DNA of 64,000 nucleotides from Sphingobacterium hungaricum (GCF_015210005.1 NZ_MU158698.1:2153337-2217336), one strand, 5' to 3'; shown: positions 35,872 through 44,699, counted from the first letter of the stretch. A program made the numbers and translations. The notes: generated from the letters alone by a model not told the origin.

Positions 35872-36792
35872 ATGAAAAATCTTAAAATCCTAACCTTTGT
35901 CCTTCTTCAATTTTTTGTGCTTAGCAGTTTTGCGCAGACTTCGCTGCATATTGCAAGCTACAACATCAGAAACGATAACCAAGGCGATGCCGAAAAAGGC
36001 AATGGATGGAAATCCCGATTACCTGTTATTGCACAGCTGATCCAATTTAATGACTTTGATGTGTTTGGCGCGCAAGAAGTTTTAAATAATCAATTGAATG
36101 ATTTGCTTCAGCATCTTCCTCAATATGCACATGTTGGTGTTGGACGCGACGATGGCAAAACCAAAGGTGAATACGCACCGATATTTTACAACAAAAATAG
36201 ATTCAAGATTGTTCAAGAAGGAAATTTCTGGTTAAGTGAAACTACGGATAGACCAAATAAAGGATGGGATGCAGTTCTGCCTAGAATCTGTTCTTATGCA
36301 AAATTTGAAGAACTTGATAATGGAAAGACATTTTGGGTTTTCAACCTGCATTTAGACCATGTTGGAATCATTGCCCGTGAAAAAAGCTGTGAATTGGTTT
36401 TGTCCCAAATAAAGAAAATTGCTGGAAACGAAACTTCATTATTGATGGGTGACTTCAACGTGGATCAAAATAATAAGATTTACGAAATCTTGAATAAATC
36501 AGGCCTTCTGCATGATTCATACGAGATCTCTCCGTTAAAATATGCTTTGAATGGAACCTTTAATGCATTTGATCCGAACTTGATGACTGATTCAAGGATC
36601 GACCATATCTTCGTCACATCAAATGTGAAAGTTCAATCTTATGCAGTGTTGACGGATTCGTACCGCAGTCCGCAAGCTGTAGAAGCTGAAATCAAAAAGG
36701 GAGATTTTCCGAAAGAATTATCATTCAAAGATTATACAGCAAGATTGCCTTCCGATCATTTTCCTGTAGCAGTTAAAATCGAGATTCATTAA
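35872..36792 (+). CDS. Secreted endonuclease/exonuclease/phosphatase (EEP) family protein
   Basis: The 306-residue protein has a signal peptide ending at SSFAQ and the EEP fold typical of DNase I-like hydrolases. The metal and catalytic motifs are visible: SYNIRND, FGAQEVL (Glu), NLHLDHVG, LMGDFNVD and SDHFPVAV with the terminal Asp-His. Exported members in Bacteroidetes act on phosphodiester or phosphate bonds of unknown substrates, possibly lipids, nucleic acids or sugar phosphates. It is monocistronic, with a strong terminator behind it. Confidence 0.88.
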   Translation: MKNLKILTFVLLQFFVLSSFAQTSLHIASYNIRNDNQGDAEKGNGWKSRLPVIAQLIQFNDFDVFGAQEVLNNQLNDLLQHLPQYAHVGVGRDDGKTKGEYAPIFYNKNRFKIVQEGNFWLSETTDRPNKGWDAVLPRICSYAKFEELDNGKTFWVFNLHLDHVGIIAREKSCELVLSQIKKIAGNETSLLMGDFNVDQNNKIYEILNKSGLLHDSYEISPLKYALNGTFNAFDPNLMTDSRIDHIFVTSNVKVQSYAVLTDSYRSPQAVEAEIKKGDFPKELSFKDYTARLPSDHFPVAVKIEIH

Positions 36793-36810
36793 TTTTTTAG
36801 CTTTGCTATC

Positions 36811-36854
36811 AAACAAAAGACGGATTGCATTGAAATGCAATCCGTCTTTTGTTT
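36811..36854. terminator. Strong bidirectional terminator between EEP and lgt
   Basis: A perfect 20-bp stem (36811-36830 with 36835-36854) and a 4-base loop, with T-rich ends on both strands. It reaches into the stop codon of lgt by two bases and insulates the convergent genes. Confidence 0.9.
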
Positions 36855-37689
36855 ATTTTTTCTTTGTTACTTCTTTCGGTTTAGGTTTTCGAAAGATTAA
36901 ATAAATTCCAACAGCTATAAATGGAATACTTAATAATTGTCCCATATTGTATTTCATGCCTTCTTCAAAAGCTTCTTGATTTTCTTTGAAGAATTCCAAA
37001 AAGAATCTAGCTGAGAATAGTAAAATAAAGAATAGTCCTAATAAAAATCCCGGTTTTGGTTTGTTGTTCTTAGAATAAACAGCCCAAAGAATCACAAAAA
37101 TAATCAGGTAGGCAATGGCTTCGTACAGCTGAGCTGGATGGCGCGGAATAGCATCAATTTTTTTGAAGACTACTGCCCATGGCAAATCCGATGGCAAGCC
37201 AATGATTTCAGAGTTAAAGAAATTTCCTATACGAATAAAAGCGCCTGCAATTGGAACCACTAAAACCAGACGGTCTGCAATCCAGATAAAATCTGTTTTT
37301 GTTTTTCGGCAGAACAACCATAAAGCAGTTAGGATTCCGATTGCCCCACCATGACTTGCTAGACCTTGAAATCCAGTTAGCTCAAAATTTCCATTGACGA
37401 TGCGGAATGGCAAAAACATTTCGAAGAAATGATTCTGGTAATAGTCCCATTCATAAAAAATACAATGCCCTAAGCGAGCGCCAATTAATGTTCCTAAAAA
37501 TATATAAATACTTAATTGGTCCAAAAGCTCCTGTGATTTGCCCTCTTGTTTAAATACTTTAAGCATTAAAATATAAGAAACGACAAATGCTCCCAAGAAA
37601 CACAAAGCATAATAACGAAGCCCAAAAGAACCTATTTTGAAAATCTCAGGATTGATATCCCAAGTTATAAAGTTTAGTAATGAATGCAT
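36853..37689 (-). CDS. lgt: Prolipoprotein diacylglyceryl transferase
   Basis: It transfers diacylglyceryl from phosphatidylglycerol to the lipobox cysteine of prolipoproteins in the inner membrane. The 278-residue protein has seven hydrophobic segments, the GASHGGAIG-like motif (LASHGGAIGILTALW) and the Lgt signature GAFIRIGNFFNSEIIG. It serves the many predicted lipoproteins in this region. The last residues form a Lys-rich tail. Confidence 0.95.
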   Translation of the reverse strand: MHSLLNFITWDINPEIFKIGSFGLRYYALCFLGAFVVSYILMLKVFKQEGKSQELLDQLSIYIFLGTLIGARLGHCIFYEWDYYQNHFFEMFLPFRIVNGNFELTGFQGLASHGGAIGILTALWLFCRKTKTDFIWIADRLVLVVPIAGAFIRIGNFFNSEIIGLPSDLPWAVVFKKIDAIPRHPAQLYEAIAYLIIFVILWAVYSKNNKPKPGFLLGLFFILLFSARFFLEFFKENQEAFEEGMKYNMGQLLSIPFIAVGIYLIFRKPKPKEVTKKK

Positions 37690-37811
37690 AGTTTTTATTT
37701 TCGGTAGTAAATATAAAGCATTAATAGCAGAATCAAAATCGATTAGCCTAATTATTCAACGGCTCTTTTGTATTTTTGTATATTAGAGAAAATTAATTTA
37801 ATACGCATTCC

Positions 37812-38924
37812 ATGTCAGAAACAAAAAAAAGTAAAAAACATAAATCAGTAGTTACTAAAAAATCAGTTGAGTTTTTCGAAAAATACATTAACAATCCTTC
37901 GCCTACAGGTTTTGAATGGCAAGGACAGCGCCTTTGGTTAGATTATTTAAAGCCGTATGTTGACGAGACGTACATTGATAACTACGGAACTGCTGTAGGA
38001 ATTATTAATCCAAAAGCCGAATACAAAGTCGTTATCGAAGCGCATGCTGATGAGATTTCTTGGTTTGTTAATTATATAACCAAAGATGGATTGATCTATG
38101 TGATCCGCAATGGAGGTTCTGACCATCAGATTGCGCCATCAAAACGCGTCAATATCCATACCGATAAAGGTTTGGTGAAAGCTGTTTTTGGCTGGCCCGC
38201 CATCCATACGCGCGCTGCGGAAAAAGAAGAAAGTCCTTCGATGAAAAATATCTTTTTGGATTGCGGATGCACCACAAAAGAAGAAGTCGAGGAGTTGGGA
38301 ATTCATGTTGGATGTGTCGTGACTTACGAAGATGAATTTATGATTCTTAACGACCGCTATTATGTTGGCCGTGCCATGGACAATCGTGCTGGTGGTTTCA
38401 TGATTGCTGAAGTTGCCCGTTTATTGAAAGAAAACAAAAAGAAATTGCCTTTCGGATTGTATGTGGTCAATTCGGTGCAGGAAGAAATTGGATTGAAGGG
38501 GGCGGAGATGATAGCCGACTACATCAAGCCAAATGTCGCCATCGTAACGGATGTTACGCATGACACCAATACGCCGATGATCAACAAAGTGACCCAAGGC
38601 GATCTATCATCTGGTAAAGGTCCTGTGATCAGTTATGCGCCTGCTGTACAAATCAATTTGAATAAATTGTTGATTCAGGTGGCAGAGAAAAATGATATTC
38701 CATTCCAAAGACAAGCAAGTTCTCGTTGGACAGGAACAGATACAGATGCATTCGCGTATTCAAACGGTGGAGTGCCTTCTGCGTTGATATCCTTGCCATT
38801 GCGTTACATGCATACCACGGTCGAAATGGTACACAAAGAAGATGTGGACAATGTAATTCGTCTGATATACGAAACGTTGTTAAACATTGAGAACAAGCAA
38901 GATTTTAGAACTTTTAATAAATAA
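37812..38924 (+). CDS. M42 family metallopeptidase
   Basis: The 370-residue dinuclear zinc aminopeptidase-type protein carries the expected ligands in order: EAHADEISW, AMDNRAGGFMIAE, VQEEIGLKGAE with the catalytic glutamates, VTDVTHDTNT and YMHTTVEMV. M42 (TET-type) enzymes cut short peptides in the cytoplasm. The N terminus is Lys/Ser-rich and has no signal. The next gene, a DUF3467 protein, starts 16 bases after its stop and is probably in the same operon. Confidence 0.9.
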   Translation: MSETKKSKKHKSVVTKKSVEFFEKYINNPSPTGFEWQGQRLWLDYLKPYVDETYIDNYGTAVGIINPKAEYKVVIEAHADEISWFVNYITKDGLIYVIRNGGSDHQIAPSKRVNIHTDKGLVKAVFGWPAIHTRAAEKEESPSMKNIFLDCGCTTKEEVEELGIHVGCVVTYEDEFMILNDRYYVGRAMDNRAGGFMIAEVARLLKENKKKLPFGLYVVNSVQEEIGLKGAEMIADYIKPNVAIVTDVTHDTNTPMINKVTQGDLSSGKGPVISYAPAVQINLNKLLIQVAEKNDIPFQRQASSRWTGTDTDAFAYSNGGVPSALISLPLRYMHTTVEMVHKEDVDNVIRLIYETLLNIENKQDFRTFNK

Positions 38925-38940
38925 TTTAGAATAAAAAGAA

Positions 38941-39264
38941 ATGGAAAACGGTGGAAATCCAAATAATTTGGAAGGACAAGAAATTAGCATCGAATTAAGC
39001 GAAGAAATGGCAGAAGGAACCTATTCCAATCTAGCTATCATTACACATTCCAATACGGAATTTGTAATTGATTTTGTTCGCGTGATGCCTGGGGTGCCGA
39101 AAGCTAAAGTCAAATCTCGTATCGTATTGACTCCCGAACATGCCATCCGCTTATTGAATGCGTTGCAGGAAAATGTGAAAAGGTATGAAGGTCAAAATGG
39201 CCCGATTGCTCCAAAAGATATTGCTTTTCCTTTAAACTTTGGAGGGCCTAAAGGAGAAGCATAA
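38941..39264 (+). CDS. DUF3467 family protein
   Basis: The 107-residue protein matches the small DUF3467 family: an acidic, polar N terminus followed by YSNLAIITHSNTEFVIDFVR and VKSRIVLTPEHAIRLLNAL. Members are widespread in Bacteroidetes and are of unknown function; some resemble components linked to large-molecule assembly, but nothing here decides. It probably shares an operon with the M42 peptidase upstream. Confidence 0.88.
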   Translation: MENGGNPNNLEGQEISIELSEEMAEGTYSNLAIITHSNTEFVIDFVRVMPGVPKAKVKSRIVLTPEHAIRLLNALQENVKRYEGQNGPIAPKDIAFPLNFGGPKGEA

Positions 39265-39275
39265 TCTACCTTTTT

Positions 39276-39440
39276 TTAATCAACTTGTTTTGATCTGCTT
39301 TTGTTAAATAATCCTAGAACAAACGCAACAACTGCGAAGATCAAGATAATGTTAAACAAACCTTTTAGGGAGTAGAAAAAGATACCGATTCCCCAAGATG
39401 CTAAAAGAATAATGCCGAGTATAAATAGAAATTTGTACAT
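39276..39440 (-). CDS. Small membrane protein, DUF5670 (lmo0937) type
   Basis: A 54-residue protein, found by reading the minus strand; it begins MYKFLFILGIILLASWGIG and ends in a Lys/Arg-rich tail. Two hydrophobic segments (about residues 4-22 and 28-47) around a short FFYSLKG linker are typical of the DUF5670 family of small inner-membrane proteins. Members are often stress-linked, but their function is unknown. It lies alone between two plus-strand genes, tail to tail with the DUF3467 gene. Confidence 0.8.
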   Translation of the reverse strand: MYKFLFILGIILLASWGIGIFFYSLKGLFNIILIFAVVAFVLGLFNKSRSKQVD

Positions 39441-39514
39441 AGTTTTTATTCTTACAAACAGAATGGAATGGGTTTTGTTTGAATTTTGGGGTTATTTTAA
39501 AGCTATTATTTTAT

Positions 39515-41023
39515 ATGGAGATACGAGAAAGAACATTAACAATTGAAGATTATAGAGATTTAAAAACTTCGATGGCAAAGGCTTACGCCGATGGCTCCGA
39601 GGTTTGGTCACGGGAAAATATTGAAGATTTAATTGAAATATTTCCCGAGGGACAGTTGTGTGTGGAAGTGGATGGACATGTTGTTGCTTGTGCTTTATCG
39701 TTAAAATTGGATTCCAAAAAGACGAATATTTTTGATTCCTATTACGAAATCATTGATGACGGTAAATTTACCAAACATGATGACGAAGGCGATACGCTGT
39801 ATGGCATAGAAGTTTTCGTGCATCCAAAGCATCGTTCTTTGCGTTTGGGGCGACGTCTATACGATGCTCGAAAAGAATTGTGCGAACAGATGAACCTTAA
39901 AAGCATTATCGCTGGCGGTCGCATTCCGAATTACCACAATCACTCCGATAAAATGAGTCCGCGGGTCTATATTGAAAAAGTTAAGCGGAAAGAAATATTC
40001 GACCCTACGCTGACTTTTCAGCTGTCGAACGACTTTCACGTAAAGAAAATCTTGAAGCATTACCTGCCGGAAGATAAAGAATCGATGGAATTCGCAACTT
40101 TATTGGAGTGGAACAATATTTATTACGAACCGAATACACAGTCAATTTCGACGACAAAGAAAACAATCCGTATCGGAATTGTTCAATGGCAAATGCGTTT
40201 GTTCAAGGATATCGATGAATTCTACGATCAAATTGAGTTTTTTGTGGATGCAGTAAGTGATTACGGTTCGGACTTTGTCATGTTCCCCGAGTTCTTTAAC
40301 ACACCATTGATGAGCCCCTTCAATGATTTGCCGACGCGTACCGCAATGGAAAAATTAGCAGAGATGACTCCTGAAATTACGGCGAAGATTCAACAGTTTG
40401 CGGTGTCTTACAACGTCAACATTATTTCTGGGTCAATGCCTTTAATGGAGCGAGGCAAATTATACAATGTTTCTTATTTGTGCCATCGCAATGGAAAGCT
40501 CGATACATTCAAGAAAATCCACATCACGCCCAATGAATTTAAATATTATGGAATGGTGGGTGGAAATGAAGTAAAAGTATTTGATACGGATTGCGGAAAA
40601 GTTGGCCTGCTAATTTGTTACGATGTAGAGTTTCCAGAGTTGGGAAGAGTCTTAGCAGATCAAGGGATGCAGATTTTGTTCGTTCCTTTTATGACCGATA
40701 CGCAAAATGGCTATATGCGCGTTCGCGCTTGTGCGCAAGCTAGAGCAATTGAAAACGAATGTTATGTAGCGATTGGCGGTTGCGTCGGGAATCTTCCTCG
40801 AGTAAATAATATGGATATTCAGTATTCACAATCTGCTGTGTTTACGCCTTCAGATTTTGCGTTTCCAAACAATGGAGTCAAAGCTGAGGCTACGCCGAAT
40901 GCGGAGATGGTATTGATTGCTGACGTGGATTTATATGCGTTGCGCGATCTGCACGAATATGGAACTGTTAAGATCTTAAAAGATCGTCGAAAAGATCTAT
41001 ACGAAGTTGTTTTAAAGAATTAA
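39515..41023 (+). CDS. Fused GNAT acetyltransferase and carbon-nitrogen hydrolase
   Basis: About 502 residues from the ATG at 39515. The N-terminal half is a GNAT domain (VHPKHRSLRLGRRLYDAR, the acetyl-CoA loop). The C-terminal half is a nitrilase-superfamily amidase with the Glu-Lys-Cys triad in MFPEFFNTPL, FKKIHITPNE and LLICYDVEFPE. The fusion is found across Bacteroidetes and is usually annotated as bifunctional; the substrate pair is unknown. No signal peptide, so cytoplasmic. An upstream in-frame start at 39479 is less likely, as it adds residues before the GNAT domain. Confidence 0.9.
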   Translation: MEIRERTLTIEDYRDLKTSMAKAYADGSEVWSRENIEDLIEIFPEGQLCVEVDGHVVACALSLKLDSKKTNIFDSYYEIIDDGKFTKHDDEGDTLYGIEVFVHPKHRSLRLGRRLYDARKELCEQMNLKSIIAGGRIPNYHNHSDKMSPRVYIEKVKRKEIFDPTLTFQLSNDFHVKKILKHYLPEDKESMEFATLLEWNNIYYEPNTQSISTTKKTIRIGIVQWQMRLFKDIDEFYDQIEFFVDAVSDYGSDFVMFPEFFNTPLMSPFNDLPTRTAMEKLAEMTPEITAKIQQFAVSYNVNIISGSMPLMERGKLYNVSYLCHRNGKLDTFKKIHITPNEFKYYGMVGGNEVKVFDTDCGKVGLLICYDVEFPELGRVLADQGMQILFVPFMTDTQNGYMRVRACAQARAIENECYVAIGGCVGNLPRVNNMDIQYSQSAVFTPSDFAFPNNGVKAEATPNAEMVLIADVDLYALRDLHEYGTVKILKDRRKDLYEVVLKN

Positions 41024-41145
41024 TTTTTTGAACAAAGAAAGAGGAGCAAAGAGTAAAGATTTAAATTTATCCTTACTCTTTACTCTTTAATCAATTAGTT
41101 TTGAACCAAGAACAACGATTTAAATTTATCCTTATTTCTTGTTCC

Positions 41146-41778
41146 TTATTCTTTGCTCTCTATTTTAGCTTTTCCTTCCATACCTGGAGATCCAGAATAA
41201 ATCTGTCCTTGTGGAACACCGCGCAATCCGGCTGGAGCCATGCGCACCATTGAATAAATCTGCTGTACTTCCGAAGTTGGGTTTACGCGCAGTCCACCAG
41301 GTTGTATATCAATGTACAAATAGTTTTTTCCTTTTTTGTCAGTTGTTTGCGGAGCAATGCCATTCGCTGAATAGGTAAAGTTTACATCACCGCCATCACC
41401 ATTTGGATTTGTTCTTGTTCCGTTAAACGCATCTTGGCCTTTGGCGATTACGTATAGCGAGCCAAGCTTTTGAATATTCATATCTATATCAAAATCCGAC
41501 GCGTTATTCTGTCTTCCAATTCCATTGATAAATACACGGTTACCTAATTCAGCATACTTCACAACCAACTTAACATCTTTCTTTCCATAAAACTGAAGCG
41601 AAGAACGGTCTTTCATGATTAGCGTGTCGATATAGATTACTGCTGAAGAATCGCGCGTAGCACTGAAAACTTTCTTTTCTTTTTTGCCTAGCTCTAACTT
41701 TGATATATGCTGTGCATTGTCCTGAGCCTTTACTGCAGAAAAGCTAAGAGCGAATAAAAAAATCAATATATTTTTCAT
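41146..41778 (-). CDS. Hypothetical exported protein
   Basis: About 210 residues with a signal peptide ending at VKAQD. The mature part has beta-rich segments, a Gly/Asn/Asp-rich stretch in the middle (GTRTNPNGDGGDVNF) and a Gly/Pro-rich C terminus. I do not recognise the family. It lies downstream of lpxB on the same strand (46-base gap) and could be cotranscribed. The intergenic DNA on its other side carries two copies of GATTTAAATTTATCCTTA. Confidence 0.6.
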   Translation of the reverse strand: MKNILIFLFALSFSAVKAQDNAQHISKLELGKKEKKVFSATRDSSAVIYIDTLIMKDRSSLQFYGKKDVKLVVKYAELGNRVFINGIGRQNNASDFDIDMNIQKLGSLYVIAKGQDAFNGTRTNPNGDGGDVNFTYSANGIAPQTTDKKGKNYLYIDIQPGGLRVNPTSEVQQIYSMVRMAPAGLRGVPQGQIYSGSPGMEGKAKIESKE

Positions 41779-41824
41779 GTTATACAATTTTATAAAGAGT
41801 AGGACTTAAGTAAGTTACATAGGT

Positions 41825-42937
41825 TTAATCTGTTGAATATTTAACAATTAATTTTGCGGTTTTTTCTGAAGCTCCTGGCGAACCCAGCTTTTCTGCCAAT
41901 ATATCGTAGTTCTCCAAAACACTTTCTCGATGTTCTTTCTTATTGATCAAATCATCCAGTTCATCTGCAATATCCATGGTCGTACAATCATTTTGGATTA
42001 ATTCCCTGACGGAAAGAAAACCGTTGATCAGATTCACTAACGAAATAAATTTGACTTTAATGACCGCTTTAGCAATCATGATCGAAAGCGGATTGGCTTT
42101 ATAGACAACCACTTGAGGAACTTTTAAAATTCCAGTTTCTAATGTCGCAGTACCGCTTGTCACCACTGCTGCATCGGCGTTTTTCAGCAGATCATAAGTC
42201 TGGTTGAAAACCACCTTGATGGGAAGATCTCCCAAATACGATCGATAATAACTCTCATCAAAATTCGGAGCCCCGGCAACGACCAATTGGTGTCCAGGGA
42301 ACAGATAATATAAACCCACCATTTCTGGCAATAGTTTATCAATCTCCATTTTGCGACTGCCTGGCAGTAATGCAATGATCGGTTTTTCATTCAGCCCATT
42401 ATCAGCTCTGAAATTCGGATTGAATGTATACGCATCGATTGCATCAAGCAACGGATTACCTACATAATCGACTTCGTAATTATACTGTTTGTAAAAGTCA
42501 ACTTCAAACGGCAGGATGCAGAATAAATGATCGACAATTTTTTTTATTTTATAAACACGTTTCTGGTTCCATGCCCACACTTTTGGAGAAATATAATAAC
42601 AAACACGAATGCCATGCTGCTTCGCAAATGAAGCAATCTTCATATTAAATCCCGGAAAATCGATCAAGACCAGCGTGTCAGGTTTTTCCTTTAGGATATC
42701 CTGTTTGACAGTTTTTAAGTTTCGCGCAATAGAACGGATATTCATAACCACCTCCACAAAACCCATAAATGCCATCTGAGAAGTATGGATTAATGCTTTT
42801 TGATTCGCTTCTGCCTCCATTTGATCACCTCCAACAATGCGAAAACTCGCATCCGCATCCTCTTTTTTCAGTGCCTTAATCAGATTTGCCCCATGCAAAT
42901 CCCCCGATGTTTCTCCTGCTATTAAGTAGTATTTCAT
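41825..42937 (-). CDS. lpxB: Lipid-A-disaccharide synthase
   Basis: Condenses UDP-2,3-diacylglucosamine with lipid X to form the disaccharide of lipid A, at the inner membrane. The 370-residue GT19 protein has the N-terminal GETSGDLHGANLI motif, ISPKVWAWNQKR and the nucleotide-binding LLPGSRKMEIDKL, as in the family. The start at 42937 (MKYYLIAGETSGDLHG) is chosen over one six codons upstream. It shows that the organism has a standard lipid A outer membrane. The usual neighbour surE is not here. Confidence 0.95.
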   Translation of the reverse strand: MKYYLIAGETSGDLHGANLIKALKKEDADASFRIVGGDQMEAEANQKALIHTSQMAFMGFVEVVMNIRSIARNLKTVKQDILKEKPDTLVLIDFPGFNMKIASFAKQHGIRVCYYISPKVWAWNQKRVYKIKKIVDHLFCILPFEVDFYKQYNYEVDYVGNPLLDAIDAYTFNPNFRADNGLNEKPIIALLPGSRKMEIDKLLPEMVGLYYLFPGHQLVVAGAPNFDESYYRSYLGDLPIKVVFNQTYDLLKNADAAVVTSGTATLETGILKVPQVVVYKANPLSIMIAKAVIKVKFISLVNLINGFLSVRELIQNDCTTMDIADELDDLINKKEHRESVLENYDILAEKLGSPGASEKTAKLIVKYSTD

Positions 42938-42989
42938 TAATAATTCAAAATTCAAAAGTAAAAATTAAAAAAACCTTTATAGGTGTTAC

Positions 42990-43045
42990 TTGCTTCGCTA
43001 GCGCATGAGTTTCTCATGTGCTTCTTTGCAAGTCAGCTCTGTAAC
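42990..43045. repeat. Divergent palindromic repeat copy F, inverted
   Basis: GCTAGCGCATGAGTTTCTCA and the following GTGCTTCTTTGCAAGTCAGC correspond to the inverted form of the unit in copies A-D. The stem is CATGAG/CTCATG instead of CACGCG/CGCGTG, with both arms changed together. Confidence 0.55.
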
Positions 43046-43206
43046 TTTCATCAACCTCATCACTTCCATCACTACCTTTATCACTTTCTTCCAATTTCCA
43101 TAAAGATACATAATCTATTAAATAGGATGCAAAACAAGAGCGGATTGCATAGTGAGCATGTGTTTTTATTTTAATTGCAGTATGGTCGCGTTAATCGAAA
43201 TAAAAA

Positions 43207-43251
43207 TCTCATATCTCACATCTCAAATCTAACATCTCATATCTCACATCT
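43207..43251. repeat. Short TCTCACATCT-type decamer array
   Basis: About 4-5 imperfect copies of a decamer such as ATCTCACATC lie in tandem just before exbD. A related sequence in inverted orientation (GATATGAGATTTCAGAT-type) is at 8171-8201, after the mdh region. Confidence 0.55.
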
Positions 43252-43308
43252 TATTTATGGAAATCCACTGCTTGCCGAATCCTATAGGTATAACCAATAC
43301 ATACGAAG

Positions 43309-43857
43309 ATGGCCGAACTAAACCAAAAAACCGGAGGCGACAATGTTGCTAAAGGACGGAAAAAGAAAGATGCTGGAAAAGTTGATTTAACAGCAATGGT
43401 AGACTTAGCATTTTTGCTGATCACCTTTTTTATGCTGACAACTTCCTTGACAAAACCGCAGGCAATGGATGTTGCCATGCCGGATCGTGACAAAACCGAC
43501 GTGCAAAGCACAATCGATGTTGCGGATAACCGCACCATTACGCTGTTGTTGGGTTCGGATAATAAGATACTTTGGTATTATGGCCAATTGGAAAAACCCA
43601 TCTTTCCGACTGCAGTTGTAAACTATTCAAGGGATGGTCTGCGTAAAGTGATTACAGAAATGAAGGCCGAGGTGTTGAACAGAACGAAAGGTAAGGATTT
43701 GATTGTCCTGATTCGCCCAAGCGATAATTCCATTTCCCGCAACCTAGTTGATGCGCTGGATGAAATGAAAATCATGGATGTCAAGCGCTATATGATATCT
43801 AAAATCAATCAGAACGAAATTGCCCTGTTAAAAGATCATCAGCTGTATAGTGAATAA
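43309..43857 (+). CDS. ExbD/TolR-family energy-transducing membrane protein
   Basis: The 182-residue protein has the ExbD pattern: a short basic N terminus, a single membrane helix with the functional aspartate (VDLTAMVDLAFLLITFFML) and a periplasmic domain. It should work with an ExbB/TolQ partner to use the proton gradient for TonB or similar machines. No exbB lies beside it in the window, so the partner is encoded elsewhere. Confidence 0.88.
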   Translation: MAELNQKTGGDNVAKGRKKKDAGKVDLTAMVDLAFLLITFFMLTTSLTKPQAMDVAMPDRDKTDVQSTIDVADNRTITLLLGSDNKILWYYGQLEKPIFPTAVVNYSRDGLRKVITEMKAEVLNRTKGKDLIVLIRPSDNSISRNLVDALDEMKIMDVKRYMISKINQNEIALLKDHQLYSE

Positions 43858-43929
43858 AAAAACTATGTTCTTTTGATGAAATAAGATAATGTTTTTCCGC
43901 TATTCAGGATTTTCCCAAAGATCATACTG

Positions 43930-44085
43930 AATTAAGGATAAAGGCGGATTTGTAATCCGCACTAGTATTCGGGATTATAAATCGGTATGCTAGCGCACGC
44001 GTTTCGCGTGTGCTTATATAAAATATAAAGCTTTTGCTTGGAGAATGCAATTTTACAGCCTCTTAGAGACTAAATGTTTGTAGAG
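43930..44085. repeat. Degenerate palindromic repeat copy E, inverted
   Basis: In inverted order relative to copy A it has GCGGATTTGTAATCCGC, GCTAGCGCACGCGTTTCGCG, then CAGCCTCTTAGAGACTAAAT and TGTTTGTAGAGA. It matches the reverse complement of the 19.4-19.7 kb unit with many changes and lacks the long central hairpin. Confidence 0.6.
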
Positions 44086-44358
44086 ATAGTTGGCTTCATT
44101 CATATTTCTAAGTGTTTGTGAAAGGCTATTTTCTGATGCTGACGCGTCTGGTAGTGCTGAATTTCGTTTCTTTTCTCAGTATTAGTTTCTGAACGTTTAG
44201 AGTGTGCCTTGGATTCTCTTTGCGCTCTGAATAGCTTTACGTCTACATTAATAAATAAATAGGAGGGTGTATACGCCTCCGTTTAACAATCTGTAATCCT
44301 TAATAAAATTTTAATTTCTCTTTAGGAAAAATAAATCTATTAAATTAATAATTTATAT

Positions 44359-44366
44359 TATATTTG
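44359..44366 (+). promoter_or_regulatory. Candidate -7 box of the small protein/fimbrillin unit
   Basis: TATATTTG matches TAnnTTTG and is followed by GC-containing bases. No TTG lies at the right distance upstream, so the match is partial. It would give a leader of about 120 bases. Confidence 0.35.
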
Positions 44367-44494
44367 CACTTTATCACGGAAAACAGCAGTTAAATTCTAA
44401 GCATTAATTCAAAAGTCTTTTTAAGTTACGTCTAATAAGATCGTAGATACGGTGTGCGTCAATATGTTAGCATAAATTACTTTATTAAAATGAG

Positions 44495-44680
44495 ATGAAA
44501 AGGGAATTACATCCGAACAACCCGCTTTTTCATTACGTTTCACCTGTAATGGAGGTTATTATCTTGGAATTCGAACAGGGAATTGCGACCACATCCGCTG
44601 TAGTCAAAGTCGAATCAGAAAATAATCAGGCGCAAGAATCATGGGAGGTTAAGCAGGAAAACAAAGGTATCCAATGGTAA
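44495..44680 (+). CDS. Small conserved-type protein upstream of fimbrillin
   Basis: A 61-residue protein without signal peptide: a basic N terminus, a PVMEVIILEFEQGIATTSA segment, and an acidic Gln/Glu-rich tail. Short proteins of this form often precede fimbrillin-like genes in Bacteroidetes (my recollection, not a search). It starts 205 bases before the lipoprotein gene and 19 bases separate the two, so they probably share a transcript. Function unknown. Confidence 0.6.
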   Translation: MKRELHPNNPLFHYVSPVMEVIILEFEQGIATTSAVVKVESENNQAQESWEVKQENKGIQW

Positions 44681-44699
44681 ACTCATTATATGTTTCTAT

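Larger units (their letters stand above)
42938..43308. other. Intergenic with several repeat types
   Basis: It holds an AATTCAAAA-AAGTAAAAATT segment directly before lpxB (42942-42972) and a divergent palindromic-repeat copy at 42990-43045. It also has a TCTCATATCTCACATCTC-type decamer array at 43207-43251. No gene seen. Confidence 0.55.
43858..44494. other. Intergenic with degenerate repeat copy and long leader
   Basis: No gene in 637 bases. The first part is a degenerate copy E of the palindromic repeat (about 43930-44085). The second part holds a hairpin GGAGGGTGTATACGCCTCC (around 44262) and a TATATTTG box at 44359-44366, leaving a leader of about 120 bases before the small gene at 44495. 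Confidence 0.55.
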
